DNA from: Marinobacterium iners | Lineage (GTDB): Bacteria > Pseudomonadota > Gammaproteobacteria > Pseudomonadales > Balneatricaceae | Assembly (NCBI RefSeq): GCF_017310015.1 | Contig: NZ_CP022297.1 | Location: 1,178,001 to 1,242,000, forward strand | DNA: 64,000 nt | Direction of reading: 5' to 3' | Shown here: positions 35,084 through 43,458 of the stretch, piece by piece | Layout of the letters: every line of letters starts with the position of its first letter | How positions within the stretch are numbered: position 1 is the first letter of the stretch | Made by a program: the position numbers and the translations under genes | Notes under the pieces: generated by a model | Told to the model about the DNA's origin: nothing | Seen by the model: only the letters and a program-made list of their open reading frames with translations | Databases searched by the model: none

Positions 35084-35119
35084 TTTCAGCCAGCCATGCC
35101 TTTTGCATGGTGACTGAAA
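35084..35119. other. Inverted repeat after rnpB, in a 273-bp gap
   Basis: TTTCAG...CTGAAA and CCATGC...GCATGG form a two-part stem with a small internal loop and a CTTTT apical loop. It may trim or end the rnpB transcript. The rest of the gap 35069-35341 holds no gene; a small palindrome CCTGT-N7-ACAGG lies at 35299-35315 before the next ribosome site. Confidence 0.45.
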
Positions 35120-35341
35120 ACGGTGTCAACGCAGGTACAGTGCTGCCGCATCCCATCTGAATCTGCTCACGCCCCTTGTGGCGCCTCCTTCCCTACTGTG
35201 CAATAAAAAACGTGCCTATTTCCGGCTGACTATGTTGTCGCCCCTGGACTGTAACACTGTTCGGTTAGCTGACCTTGCAATCCCTCTATTTGAGCTACCC
35301 TGTTATAAACACAGGCATTTGATCCCGAAAGGAGGAATGAC

Positions 35342-35629
35342 ATGGCTATGAAAGAGGCATATGAAAAGAAGTTGCAGGCACAGCTGGATGAATGGAGTGC
35401 AGAGATCGACAGGCTTAAAGCGAAGGCCGACAGTCAGGAAGCCGATGCTCAACTTAAATACTACAAGGAAATCGAAGAGCTGCGCTCATTGCAGGCGGCT
35501 GCGAACGATAAACTTGTGGAACTTAAAGACTCCAGCGATGACGCTTGGGAGGATCTCAAGGCAGGCGTGGATAGTGCCAGGGATTCTTTGGGGCATGCAT
35601 TAAGGTCCGCAGCTTCAAGGTTCAAGTGA
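35342..35629 (+). CDS. Small coiled-coil protein (sll1863-like)
   Basis: A 95-residue, highly charged, wholly helical protein without Cys, signal or membrane segment. The first 70 residues form a probable coiled coil rich in Lys, Glu and Ala (KKLQAQLDEWSAEIDRLKAK), followed by an amphipathic tail. It resembles the small coiled-coil 'sll1863 family' stress proteins; the function is unknown. AAAGGAGGA precedes the ATG. It is followed by another small gene on the same strand, probably under the same control. Confidence 0.7.
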   Translation: MAMKEAYEKKLQAQLDEWSAEIDRLKAKADSQEADAQLKYYKEIEELRSLQAAANDKLVELKDSSDDAWEDLKAGVDSARDSLGHALRSAASRFK

Positions 35630-35700
35630 AGAGTCGCTGATCTCTTCTATGCTACTGGTAAAAGTGGAACCAAAACGCAATTTTGCAGGAGGACCAAGCC

Positions 35701-36234
35701 ATGAACAGCACAACCGATGTTTCAGGTGAATCCTTTGATCACAAAATCGCAGCAATTGTTGATACACGCAACGAGGCAAACGCCGTCGCTAAGGAGGTAG
35801 TTGATGAAACGAGCCTTGAGCAGAAACAGGTGATCGTTGTGGCTCCCGATGACAATCATGAGGGGCGCAAGCTGGAGCCTGAAGATCAAGGCATAGCCCG
35901 TACGGCAATACGTGCGCATATTCGACTGGGTATTGTCGGTGTGGTGGTTGGCTTTGCTCTGTTCTGGCTTCTGTTTGTGCTGGGCGCTGGCCTTGTTACA
36001 AATAACAGTCTTGTAGCCGCGCTGTTACTGATGTTCTTTGGTGGGGTATTCGGCTTGCTGGCCGGAGGTGCTGTCACACTTCGTCCTGACCATGCACCTT
36101 ATCTGATCAGTGCCCAATCGGCGTTGAGCAAGGGCCAATATGTTGTAACCGTACATGCCGATAGCCACCGGCAAATGAAAGAGGCCAAGACATCGTTTGA
36201 ACGTCGACATCTGAAACTGGCTGCATCGGTCTAA
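35701..36234 (+). CDS. Two-helix membrane protein with stress-protein-like N-terminus
   Basis: A 177-residue protein I do not recognise firmly. Residues 14-50 resemble the beta-alpha start of YflT/GSP17M-like domains (KIAAIVDTRNEANAVAKEV). Two hydrophobic helices, about 78-98 and 104-128, are Gly-rich with a glycine-zipper look. The C-terminal part repeats a small soluble fold (YVVTVHADSHRQMKEAK). The start at 35701 follows GCAGGAGGACC. Together with the coiled-coil gene upstream it may form an envelope-stress pair; this is inference. Confidence 0.65.
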   Translation: MNSTTDVSGESFDHKIAAIVDTRNEANAVAKEVVDETSLEQKQVIVVAPDDNHEGRKLEPEDQGIARTAIRAHIRLGIVGVVVGFALFWLLFVLGAGLVTNNSLVAALLLMFFGGVFGLLAGGAVTLRPDHAPYLISAQSALSKGQYVVTVHADSHRQMKEAKTSFERRHLKLAASV

Positions 36235-36291
36235 CAGCGATACAGGGGCCTGAAGCGGGGACCCGCTTTCCCCGTCTAAAGGTCTATTATG

Positions 36292-36328
36292 ACGGCGCCT
36301 GCCGCCGTTGCAGAAGAGCAGGCGCCGT
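36292..36328. other. GC-rich inverted repeat between convergent genes
   Basis: ACGGCGCCTGC and GCAGGCGCCGT are perfect 11-bp arms separated by 15 bases. Their location between the convergent membrane-protein and nuclease-fold genes suits transcription ending, though there is no T-run. Confidence 0.5.
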
Positions 36329-36346
36329 TACGAACGTCTGGGGCGG

Positions 36347-37183
36347 TCATAACCCATGCAGGCACTGCGGCAGGCCGATCTCCATGGCGATGGGACGGTG
36401 GTCTGAAATTGTGCAGTTCAGGACTTCGGCGTGGCGCATCTCAAGGCTTGGGGTAATCAAAATATGGTCCAGTGCCCGCGTTGGTTTCCAGCTGGGGTAG
36501 GTGGGCATCACCTGCTCAGCCGATACCAGCCCAAGCCCCTGCAGTGCAGGGCGGTTCAGTAGATGCTCCAGCGGGTTGTTCATGTCACCCATCAGCACTA
36601 CGTGAGGGTGGTGTTCAATCAGCTCGCGGATGTAGCGCAGTTGGCGGTCCTGAGTGCGAACACCCAGCGCCAGATGCAGAACGATCACCAGCAGTGAATT
36701 CTCGCCACTGCCAAGGCGCACCACAATGGCACCACGACCGGGAATCAGCCCCGGTAACGGGTGATCTTCCACAAGGCTGGGCTCAATTCGGCTGAGTACA
36801 CCGTTGCTGTGCTGTGCCAGCTTGCCCAAATTTCGGTTGCGTTGCTGGTACCAGTGCTGAAACTGCCCGGACTGTGCCAAATACTCAACCTGATTCACAA
36901 ACCCGCTGCGCAGGCTGCCTCCGTCAACCTCTTGCAAAGCGACCAGATCATACTGGCGCAGTACCTGAGCAATCTCGTCCAGCGTGCGGTTGCGCTGCCG
37001 GTGGGGCAGCAGGTGCTGCCAGCTGCGGGTGACATAATGGTGGTATGCCTGAGTATTGATCCCGACCTGAATGTTGAAACTGAGCAGCTTCAAACTGTCA
37101 CGGGGGCTGCGGGGCTGCTTGTCATGATCAGCAACGAGGCCTGGGCTGGCGGGATACTGCGGGACCGGGGTGGGTTCTTGCAT
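36347..37183 (-). CDS. Endonuclease/exonuclease/phosphatase-fold protein
   Basis: A metal-dependent phosphoesterase-fold protein of about 279 residues. The catalytic set is visible: Asn in LLSFNIQVG, Glu in LVALQEVDGG, Asp/Asn in LMGDMNNP, Asp-His in ALDHILIT and the closing SDHRPIAMEI. The fold includes DNases, sphingomyelinases and inositol phosphatases; the substrate is not deducible. The start is uncertain: the frame extends to 37264, but the added 27 residues look unconserved. No signal peptide is clear. Confidence 0.78.
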   Translation of the reverse strand: MQEPTPVPQYPASPGLVADHDKQPRSPRDSLKLLSFNIQVGINTQAYHHYVTRSWQHLLPHRQRNRTLDEIAQVLRQYDLVALQEVDGGSLRSGFVNQVEYLAQSGQFQHWYQQRNRNLGKLAQHSNGVLSRIEPSLVEDHPLPGLIPGRGAIVVRLGSGENSLLVIVLHLALGVRTQDRQLRYIRELIEHHPHVVLMGDMNNPLEHLLNRPALQGLGLVSAEQVMPTYPSWKPTRALDHILITPSLEMRHAEVLNCTISDHRPIAMEIGLPQCLHGL

Positions 37184-37359
37184 CACGGTGGCACGGCCTT
37201 TTTGAATGAAGTGGTCAGTTCCTAGGCTAGGCAAGTACTGTTGGCAGGTAAAGGCTAATTGCATAATCCGGTTGTCTGTTTTTCAACCCCAAAACGCAAT
37301 TTAAGGTTGGTATCAGGTAGAGCGATACAGAATGGCTCCATATCTGGAGGATTATCTGT

Positions 37360-38646
37360 ATGCCCAATCGAAATCTGATCCTGAGTCTCATTGCACTGCT
37401 GGCGGTACAGCTGGGTGTCTGGCAATGGAGTCTCAGCTATGAACATTTTCTCACCCTCAGCGGCTTTCTGGCCATCAACTTCATGTCCATCACCATGCTT
37501 CTGGCCATACGACCGAAATGGCTGGAGCTCCCCTTAGGTGGTCTGGACAAGCAGTATCACCTGCACAAGTGGACCGGCATTCTAGGCGCCATTTTTGCTC
37601 TGGCACACTGGCTGGTCGAGATGGGCGATGACGCCTTCAAGGCGCTGTTCGGCAAGGATCGCAGCCTGCGTGAAGCCGACTTTTCCGGCCTGCTAGACAA
37701 TTTGCAGGGAATGTTTGAGGACTGGGGAGAGCCCGGCCTGTATCTGCTTCTGGGCCTTGTGGTCATCACCCTGATCCGTTGGGTCCCTTACCGTTTCTGG
37801 CGCTATCTGCACCGCGTTATGCCGTTGATCTATCTAAGCCTGGCAGCCCACTCTCTGCTGCTGGCACCGTTGAGCTGGTGGCAGCAGCCGACCGGCTGGC
37901 TGATGGCGCTGTTGATCGGTGCAGGCAGCATCGCCAGCCTGCAGTCGCTGGCGGGGCTGATCGGCAAAAGCCATCGCTGGAAAGGTGTGGTGAAGTCTGC
38001 GCGACAGATATCCGAGACCACCCTGGAGGTCGTCTGTGACATGGGGCGGAACTGGCCGGGGCATCGTGCGGGGCAGTTTGCATTGGTGACATTCGACCGG
38101 GCCGAAGGAGCGCACCCGTTCACCCTGACAACGGCAGACCGGCAGAATGGTCAGCTCGGTTTTCATATCAAGGCGCTGGGCGACTATACCCGTACTCTGC
38201 CACGCCGATTGCATGCCGGTCATGCAGTCACGATTGAAGGACCTTATGGCTGTTTCAATCCCGAGAAAAACCGGTCCAGTGCCCAACAGATCTGGGTGGC
38301 CGGCGGCGTCGGCATTACCCCATTCCTCGCCGCCCTGGAAAACCGTTTGGCCAACACAGACACGCAGTATCAGCCAGTGACCGTACACTACTGCACGCAA
38401 AGTGCGATTGATGACCCCAACGTGGAGCACCTGCATGTGCTGGTGAATCAGTTGCCGGACGTCAGCCTGCAGATCCATGACAGCAGGCAGGGACAAAGGC
38501 TGACAGCAGATGGGTTACAAATTCAGTCAGCAAAAGTGGATATCTGGTTCTGTGGGCCCCAGGGGTTGGCAGCAGCGCTTCGCAGTGGGTTGAGCGACTC
38601 GGCTGTCTCGCTGCGCTTTCATCAGGAACGCTTTGAATTCAGGTAA
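37360..38646 (+). CDS. Ferric-reductase-like transmembrane oxidoreductase
   Basis: A 428-residue membrane flavohemoprotein of the NOX/ferric-reductase family. Helices fill residues 5-200; two heme-ligand pairs fit His69/His83 and His151/His164. The cytoplasmic part from about 205 is a ferredoxin-reductase module with HPFTLTTAD (FAD), GPYGCF and the nucleotide loop WVAGGVGITPF plus FCGP. It would carry electrons from NAD(P)H across the membrane. The next gene encodes a secreted DUF2271 protein with a flavinylation motif, a plausible acceptor. CTGGAGG precedes the ATG. Confidence 0.88.
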   Translation: MPNRNLILSLIALLAVQLGVWQWSLSYEHFLTLSGFLAINFMSITMLLAIRPKWLELPLGGLDKQYHLHKWTGILGAIFALAHWLVEMGDDAFKALFGKDRSLREADFSGLLDNLQGMFEDWGEPGLYLLLGLVVITLIRWVPYRFWRYLHRVMPLIYLSLAAHSLLLAPLSWWQQPTGWLMALLIGAGSIASLQSLAGLIGKSHRWKGVVKSARQISETTLEVVCDMGRNWPGHRAGQFALVTFDRAEGAHPFTLTTADRQNGQLGFHIKALGDYTRTLPRRLHAGHAVTIEGPYGCFNPEKNRSSAQQIWVAGGVGITPFLAALENRLANTDTQYQPVTVHYCTQSAIDDPNVEHLHVLVNQLPDVSLQIHDSRQGQRLTADGLQIQSAKVDIWFCGPQGLAAALRSGLSDSAVSLRFHQERFEFR

Positions 38647-38661
38647 ATGAGGATATTAAAG

Positions 38662-39159
38662 ATGCCCGAGCTGAAACGTCGGAACGCCCTTAAAACATGG
38701 CTGCCAGCGGTGCTGTTCGCCGGTCTGGTAACCTTGCCTGCAGTGGCTCAAGCCAGAGAGGTCACCATCGACACGCAACTGAGTCAGTACCGGGGTGATG
38801 GTGCCTATCTGGCCATTTATCTCACGGACGCAAGGGGTGTGTATCAGCAAACCCTTTGGGTTGCCGGTAAAAAAAGCAAATACTACAAACATCTGAGTGA
38901 CTGGGAGCGTGGCAGTAACCGGAGCCGTGCCGAGTATGACGGGCTGACCGGCGCCAGCATTACCCAGGGCGAGACCCTGCAGATCAGCGTGAATCTGGAT
39001 GATGCGTTGATTGACAGTGGCTACCAGATTCGTGTGGACGCAGCTGTAGAAGATCTGCGTGATCGGCCGGCAGACATTATCGTGCCCATTACCACTGACG
39101 GAGCTGGAAAGCCGGTCAACGGACAAAGCTATGTCCAGTCCTTGACCTACACTTTTTGA
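38662..39159 (+). CDS. Periplasmic DUF2271 protein with flavinylation motif
   Basis: A 165-residue exported protein. Residues 1-31 are a signal peptide ending AVAQA. The mature part is a DUF2271 beta-rich domain. Residues 93-101, DGLTGASIT, fit the D-x-x-S/T-G-A-S/T-x-T motif to which ApbE attaches FMN, with Thr101 the expected acceptor. No apbE lies in the window. The gene starts 15 bases after the ferric-reductase-like gene (ATG at 38662 behind GAGGATA; an ATG at 38647 is possible), so the two form a redox pair. Flavin attachment is predicted, not shown. Confidence 0.82.
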   Translation: MPELKRRNALKTWLPAVLFAGLVTLPAVAQAREVTIDTQLSQYRGDGAYLAIYLTDARGVYQQTLWVAGKKSKYYKHLSDWERGSNRSRAEYDGLTGASITQGETLQISVNLDDALIDSGYQIRVDAAVEDLRDRPADIIVPITTDGAGKPVNGQSYVQSLTYTF

Positions 39160-39202
39160 ACAGGCTGAACCTGTGATCAGTCTGCTTCCTTGGAGTATAT
39201 CT

Positions 39203-39892
39203 ATGAGCCACGTGGAAATTCACCGATCGCACCGTGTTGGCTGGTTGCGTGCAGCGGTACTTGGGGCAAACGACGGCATCGTCTCGACCGCCAGCCTCAT
39301 CATCGGCGTTGCCGCTGCGAACACGTCCCATGAGAGTATCATTCTGGCCGGTGTGGCCGGTTTGGTTGCGGGTGCCATGTCGATGGCGGCAGGGGAGTAT
39401 ATTTCGGTCAGCTCACAGTCGGATACCGAGCAGGCCGATTTGGCGCTTGAGCAAAAATCACTGGATACCGATCTCGAATTCGAGACACAGGAACTGGCCG
39501 AGATCTACCAAAATCGAGGAGTTGAGCAAGCACTGGCGCGTCAGGTTGCGGAACAGCTGATGGCGCACGATGCCCTTGATGCGCATGCCCGCGATGAAAT
39601 AGGAATTTCGGCCAACGGCGGTGCTCAACCCGTTCAGGCAGCCCTGTCGTCAGCGGTCACCTTTACTGTCGGTGCAGCTCTGCCGTTACTGGTGGCCTGG
39701 ATGGTGCCCACCGGGTATCTGATTACGCTGGTTGCTCTGTGCTCACTGGTGTTTCTCGCCATGCTGGGTGCTATTGCTGCAAAAGCCGGTGGCGCATCAC
39801 TTGTGATCGGCGCCATCCGAGTTGTTTTCTGGGGAGGCCTGGCCATGGCGCTGACGGCGGGAGTCGGCAAGATGTTTGGCGTAGTCGCATGA
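39203..39892 (+). CDS. VIT1/CCC1-family Fe/Mn transporter
   Basis: A 229-residue membrane protein of the vacuolar-iron-transporter family. It has the signature RAAVLGANDGIVSTASLIIGVAAA and AGAMSMAAGEYISVSSQSD, five hydrophobic helices and a central cytoplasmic helical hairpin rich in Glu (metal binding). Family members export or store Fe(II) and Mn(II). I took the ATG at 39203 after TTGGAG; the frame is open ten codons further. It lies 43 bases after the DUF2271 gene on the same strand, suggesting a metal/redox unit. Confidence 0.9.
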   Translation: MSHVEIHRSHRVGWLRAAVLGANDGIVSTASLIIGVAAANTSHESIILAGVAGLVAGAMSMAAGEYISVSSQSDTEQADLALEQKSLDTDLEFETQELAEIYQNRGVEQALARQVAEQLMAHDALDAHARDEIGISANGGAQPVQAALSSAVTFTVGAALPLLVAWMVPTGYLITLVALCSLVFLAMLGAIAAKAGGASLVIGAIRVVFWGGLAMALTAGVGKMFGVVA

Positions 39893-39948
39893 TGGTGCAG
39901 GAAAACACGAATACACACAAAATATTGGATCTTCCTCTCAGCTGCACT

Positions 39949-40638
39949 TCAGCCTTGTTTCAGCTCCGTTGCCGTCAAGGGGCGATATTGACCCGGTGCA
40001 AGATCCGGGTCGAGCCGGATAGAACCCATGCTTTCACGGTGCAGGGCTGTCACTGCATTACCAATTGCGGCAAACATGCGCTTCACCTGGTGATGACGGC
40101 CTTCGTAAATCGTCAGGTGCGCTTCACAGGGACTGATCCGTTCAAGCTGGGCAGGGCTGGTGAATATACCTTCCCGTGCCAGCCAGACACCCGCGGCAAA
40201 GCAGGCTTCGGCATCGAGGTGAATGGGCTCGGCGGTGGTGACGTGGTAAACCTTGGGAATTTTCTGCTCGGGTGCGGTGATTCGTCGTGACCAGAGACCA
40301 TCGTTAGTCAGCAACAGCAGGCCTGTAGTGGCGCGATCCAGCCGGCCGGCCAGGTGCAGGTTGGTGCGCAACTCCGGTGGCACTAGCTCAAGCACCGTAG
40401 GGTGTTGCGGGTCCGAGGTGGCGCTGAGATAGCCGGTGGGCTTGTTCAGCATCAGGTAGTGGGACTGCTGTTGCTGCAGGCGCCGGCCGTCCAGTTCAAC
40501 ACACATGAAGCGATCGATTTCGGCGCGCAGGTTGGTGACAACCTCGCCGTTCACCGATACTCGACCGCTCGCCACCAGCCGCTTCGCCTGCTGATGGCCG
40601 TGCTCGGTGTGCTTGCAGATAAAGCGATCCAGTCGCAT
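39949..40638 (-). CDS. RsuA-family rRNA pseudouridine synthase
   Basis: A 229-residue pseudouridine synthase. An S4 RNA-binding domain covers residues 1-60 (RLDRFICKHT...AKRLVASGRVSVNGEVV). The catalytic Asp is in AGRLDRATTGLLLLTND, and the RHHQVKRMF motif follows. The RsuA/RluB/RluE/RluF group is clear; whether it modifies 16S U516 (RsuA) cannot be decided here. Its start overlaps the stop of the upstream CNNM gene by one base. Confidence 0.88.
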   Translation of the reverse strand: MRLDRFICKHTEHGHQQAKRLVASGRVSVNGEVVTNLRAEIDRFMCVELDGRRLQQQQSHYLMLNKPTGYLSATSDPQHPTVLELVPPELRTNLHLAGRLDRATTGLLLLTNDGLWSRRITAPEQKIPKVYHVTTAEPIHLDAEACFAAGVWLAREGIFTSPAQLERISPCEAHLTIYEGRHHQVKRMFAAIGNAVTALHRESMGSIRLDPDLAPGQYRPLTATELKQG

Positions 40639-41960
40639 CAGACCGATGCAGCGCCGGCAAGCGTGTCTTCGTCACCGATACGGCTGACCATCAACTGATC
40701 CACTCTCAGGTTGTCAATATCCATCGCCTCAAACTTGAAGCCGGCAAAGAGGATAAAGTCGGTGCGCTTGGGAATGCGCTTGAGGTGATAGATCAGAAAA
40801 CCCGCCACCGTTTCGTACTGGCTGTAGTTGGGGAAATCTTCAATATCCAGCCCCAGTACACGGGCCAGATCGATGACCGGAGTGGTGCCGTCTACCAGCC
40901 AGGAGTGCTCGTCACGCTGGATGATTTGCTCGTCACCGGTACTGGAGATCAGGTCGCCCATAAAACTGTTCATCAGATCCTTGACCGTCAGAATGCCTAC
41001 AACCAGCGCATACTCGTTCAAAATGACGGCAAAGGGCTGGGCCGATGTCTTGAATGCGTTCAGCCCTTCCGACAGGGTAAGGGTATCGGGCAGGTAGAGC
41101 AGGTCATGCTCGATCATCTCGGTCATGATGCTCGAGGGTTCGCCCTTGAGCACCTTGCGCAGAATCTCTTTGGACTCCACCGCGCCGATCACCTTGTCCA
41201 GCGAGCCGTCACAGACCAGAAACCAGTTGTGCGGGTGTTCGATGATCTTGGCGCTGATCTCTTCGCTGCTATCGTTGATGTCGAAATAGACGATATGCTC
41301 GCGGGTGGTCATGGCGCTGGGCAGGGTGCGGCCTTCCAGCTCGAACACGTTGCCGATCAGGTGATATTCCTGCTGCTGAATGCTGCCGTGCTCGGCGCCG
41401 GCATCCATCATGGCGACGATATCATCGGTGGTGACGATCTCCTCGCGCTGGGTGGGCAGGCGCAGCAGGCGCAGAATCAAATTGGTGATGCCGTTGAACA
41501 GCAGCACCAGCGGCGTCAGCAGCAGGGTGACCCAGCGCATGGGACGCACCAGATGCATCGCCATGGTTTCCGGCAGAATCATGCCCAGACGCTTGGGCAG
41601 CAGGTCGGCAAACAGAATGAACAGCGAGGTGATGGTGATGAACGAGAGCGCGAAACTGGCCTTGTCCAGCAGGGGACCGTCATAGAACAGCTGCAGCAGC
41701 TGTTTCATGTAGGGGGTCAGGCTCTGTTCGCCGACGATGCCGCCTAGAATGGCGATGGCGTTCAGCGCGATCTGAATCATGGCGAAGAAGGCGCCGGGCT
41801 GCTCCTGCAGGTTGAGTACCGCCAGGGCCTTCTCGTTGCCTTCCTCGGCCAGCACCCGCAGCTTGATCTTGCGGGCCGCCGCGATGGCGATTTCGGAGAT
41901 CGCAAATACACCGCTGAACAGGATCAGCAGGAACAGTATCAATAACTCGCCAGGCATCAT
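40638..41960 (-). CDS. CNNM/CorC-type membrane protein with CBS domains
   Basis: A 440-residue protein of the HlyC/CorC (CNNM) family. Residues 1-195 are the DUF21 membrane domain (ISEIAIAAARKIKLR, then three more helices). Two CBS domains follow at about 210-340, and the CorC/HlyC C-terminal domain (DEHSWLVDGTTPVIDLARVL) ends the chain. Such proteins export or gate Mg2+ or Co2+, and some are linked to antibiotic tolerance. GGAG precedes a double ATG; the second (41957) is equally possible. Confidence 0.9.
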   Translation of the reverse strand: MMPGELLILFLLILFSGVFAISEIAIAAARKIKLRVLAEEGNEKALAVLNLQEQPGAFFAMIQIALNAIAILGGIVGEQSLTPYMKQLLQLFYDGPLLDKASFALSFITITSLFILFADLLPKRLGMILPETMAMHLVRPMRWVTLLLTPLVLLFNGITNLILRLLRLPTQREEIVTTDDIVAMMDAGAEHGSIQQQEYHLIGNVFELEGRTLPSAMTTREHIVYFDINDSSEEISAKIIEHPHNWFLVCDGSLDKVIGAVESKEILRKVLKGEPSSIMTEMIEHDLLYLPDTLTLSEGLNAFKTSAQPFAVILNEYALVVGILTVKDLMNSFMGDLISSTGDEQIIQRDEHSWLVDGTTPVIDLARVLGLDIEDFPNYSQYETVAGFLIYHLKRIPKRTDFILFAGFKFEAMDIDNLRVDQLMVSRIGDEDTLAGAASV

Positions 41961-42022
41961 GGGCTCCGATCAGGCAGTGCAGGCTGGGGTTGTCAGACTA
42001 TTCTGGCACTTTACCGGCAGGA

Positions 42023-43003
42023 TTACTCGCCCTTGAGTTGCTTGATCAGGCTGGCGGGCAAGTCTGTAAGAGTAAGCGTCTCTGTGCTCGGGTCAAAGGC
42101 GATACTCTTGCCCAGTGACTCGTTGCTGAAACTGATCGACACCTCGCGGGTACGGCCGGTGTAACGGATGTACTTTTTCAGGCTACTGCGATCGGGAATG
42201 AATTCCTCCTTCAGCTCCGGCGCACGTTCGGCGATGAAATCATCGAAGCCGACTTCCGCTACGGAATCCACCGACTCGGCCAGGGCACGGTAGTTGACCG
42301 CCTCACCTTCCTTTGACTGCTCCATGCAGAACTCGGCGACCTCTTTCTGGTAGCGTTTGGCGTTCTCTTCCGGCATGGCGGCGCTGTAATCCTGTACCAG
42401 TCCCATGAAGCGTTCGGTGTCTGCCTGAGTGTCCACGGTATCGGTAAAGCTGACAAACTCCATCAGTGCGCCCTGCAGTGGGCGATCACCAAAGCCGAAA
42501 CTCAGGGTCAGGTAGCGCTTCTTGTCAGGGTGCTGGATATCCTGCAGGTCAAGGCAGGCGCAGAGCCCGGTTTTGGCGAAATCCACATACAGGGTGTCCT
42601 GCAGATCATTATCGCTGTTCAGCAGCAGACCTTCTTTCTGCTTCAGGTTGGCAATCCAGAGCCGTCGTGCCGCTTCAAGCTCTTCGACGATGAACAGCCA
42701 GTGGCCATCGGTTTCCAGATCCTGCTGCTCCATAAGCATGGCGAGCTGTTCGATCACCTTGCGACTGAACTGGGTAAAGCTCAGGTTCTGGTCGAGCCAG
42801 CTTAGCACCAGCCCCTTGAAAGCGCCGGACTCATCCGCAAAGCAGCCATAGCGCTTGCTGGCGCGCCGGGTAAACAGCGGCTTGATCTCGCTGAGCAATC
42901 GGTTGTTCAGCGACTCGGAATCAAACGGCTGCTCGCGCAAACTGTAGGACTGCTCGCCGGTACGGCGGGTCAGGCGGTGGGCAATCGCGTCGGTGGCAGG
43001 CAT
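42023..43003 (-). CDS. yejK: Nucleoid-associated protein YejK/NdpA
   Basis: A 326-residue protein of the NdpA/YejK family of spermidine-nucleoid-associated proteins of unknown exact role. Recognisable parts are the N-terminal region followed by SRKVIEQLAMLMEQQ, and the closing ISFSNESLGKSIAFDPSTETLTL segment. The start at 43003 lies behind GGAG; the open frame upstream (11 codons) is not family-like. It is divergent from hypA with 113 bases between the starts. Confidence 0.88.
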   Translation of the reverse strand: MPATDAIAHRLTRRTGEQSYSLREQPFDSESLNNRLLSEIKPLFTRRASKRYGCFADESGAFKGLVLSWLDQNLSFTQFSRKVIEQLAMLMEQQDLETDGHWLFIVEELEAARRLWIANLKQKEGLLLNSDNDLQDTLYVDFAKTGLCACLDLQDIQHPDKKRYLTLSFGFGDRPLQGALMEFVSFTDTVDTQADTERFMGLVQDYSAAMPEENAKRYQKEVAEFCMEQSKEGEAVNYRALAESVDSVAEVGFDDFIAERAPELKEEFIPDRSSLKKYIRYTGRTREVSISFSNESLGKSIAFDPSTETLTLTDLPASLIKQLKGE

Positions 43004-43116
43004 GGGGGGACTCCGCAAGATGATCAACAGGGGCACGATTATATAGAATGAGGGTGCCGGCCGTCTTGTCAGGCTGCTATTCTCAAGTCAACAAAGGCTG
43101 CAGGGAGCATGGTCGA

Positions 43117-43458
43117 GTGCATGAAATGTCGATTGCCAATAGCATCATCCGACTGTTGCAGCAGCAAGCGCAGGAGCAGCATTTCAAGCGGGTAAAACAT
43201 GTCTGGCTGCAGGTTGGGCCGCTGGCGATGGTTGAAGTCGAGTCACTGCGTTTCTGTTTCACCGCCGCCTGTCGAGGTACTCTGGCAGAGGAGGCGGCCC
43301 TGGATATTATCAGCCCTGAAGCGCGTGCCCGCTGTCAGCACTGTGGCGAGGAGCAGCCGGTCACAAGCCGGTTTGATGCCTGTGTTCACTGCGGCAGCTA
43401 TCGGTTGCAGTTGCTGCAAGGGGATGAAATGCGGGTACATGAGCTGGAGGTGGAATGA
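43117..43458 (+). CDS. hypA: Hydrogenase nickel-insertion protein HypA
   Basis: HypA with HypB loads nickel into [NiFe] hydrogenase. The start must be the GTG at 43117: it gives M-H-E, and His2 is the nickel ligand of the family; GGGAG lies nine bases upstream. The frame is open further up but would bury this N-terminus. A zinc site of two CxxC pairs is visible (CQHCGE, CVHCGS). Length 113. It overlaps hypB by four bases. Confidence 0.93.
   Translation: MHEMSIANSIIRLLQQQAQEQHFKRVKHVWLQVGPLAMVEVESLRFCFTAACRGTLAEEAALDIISPEARARCQHCGEEQPVTSRFDACVHCGSYRLQLLQGDEMRVHELEVE

Noticed and set aside
40785..41747. Plus-strand ORF of 320 codons
   Set aside because: It is antisense to the CNNM/CorC gene, with His/Gln-rich low-complexity product and no start context.
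43036..43117. Sigma-54 (-24/-12) promoter before hypA
   Set aside because: I looked for GG-N10-GC and found no convincing match; no promoter is claimed.
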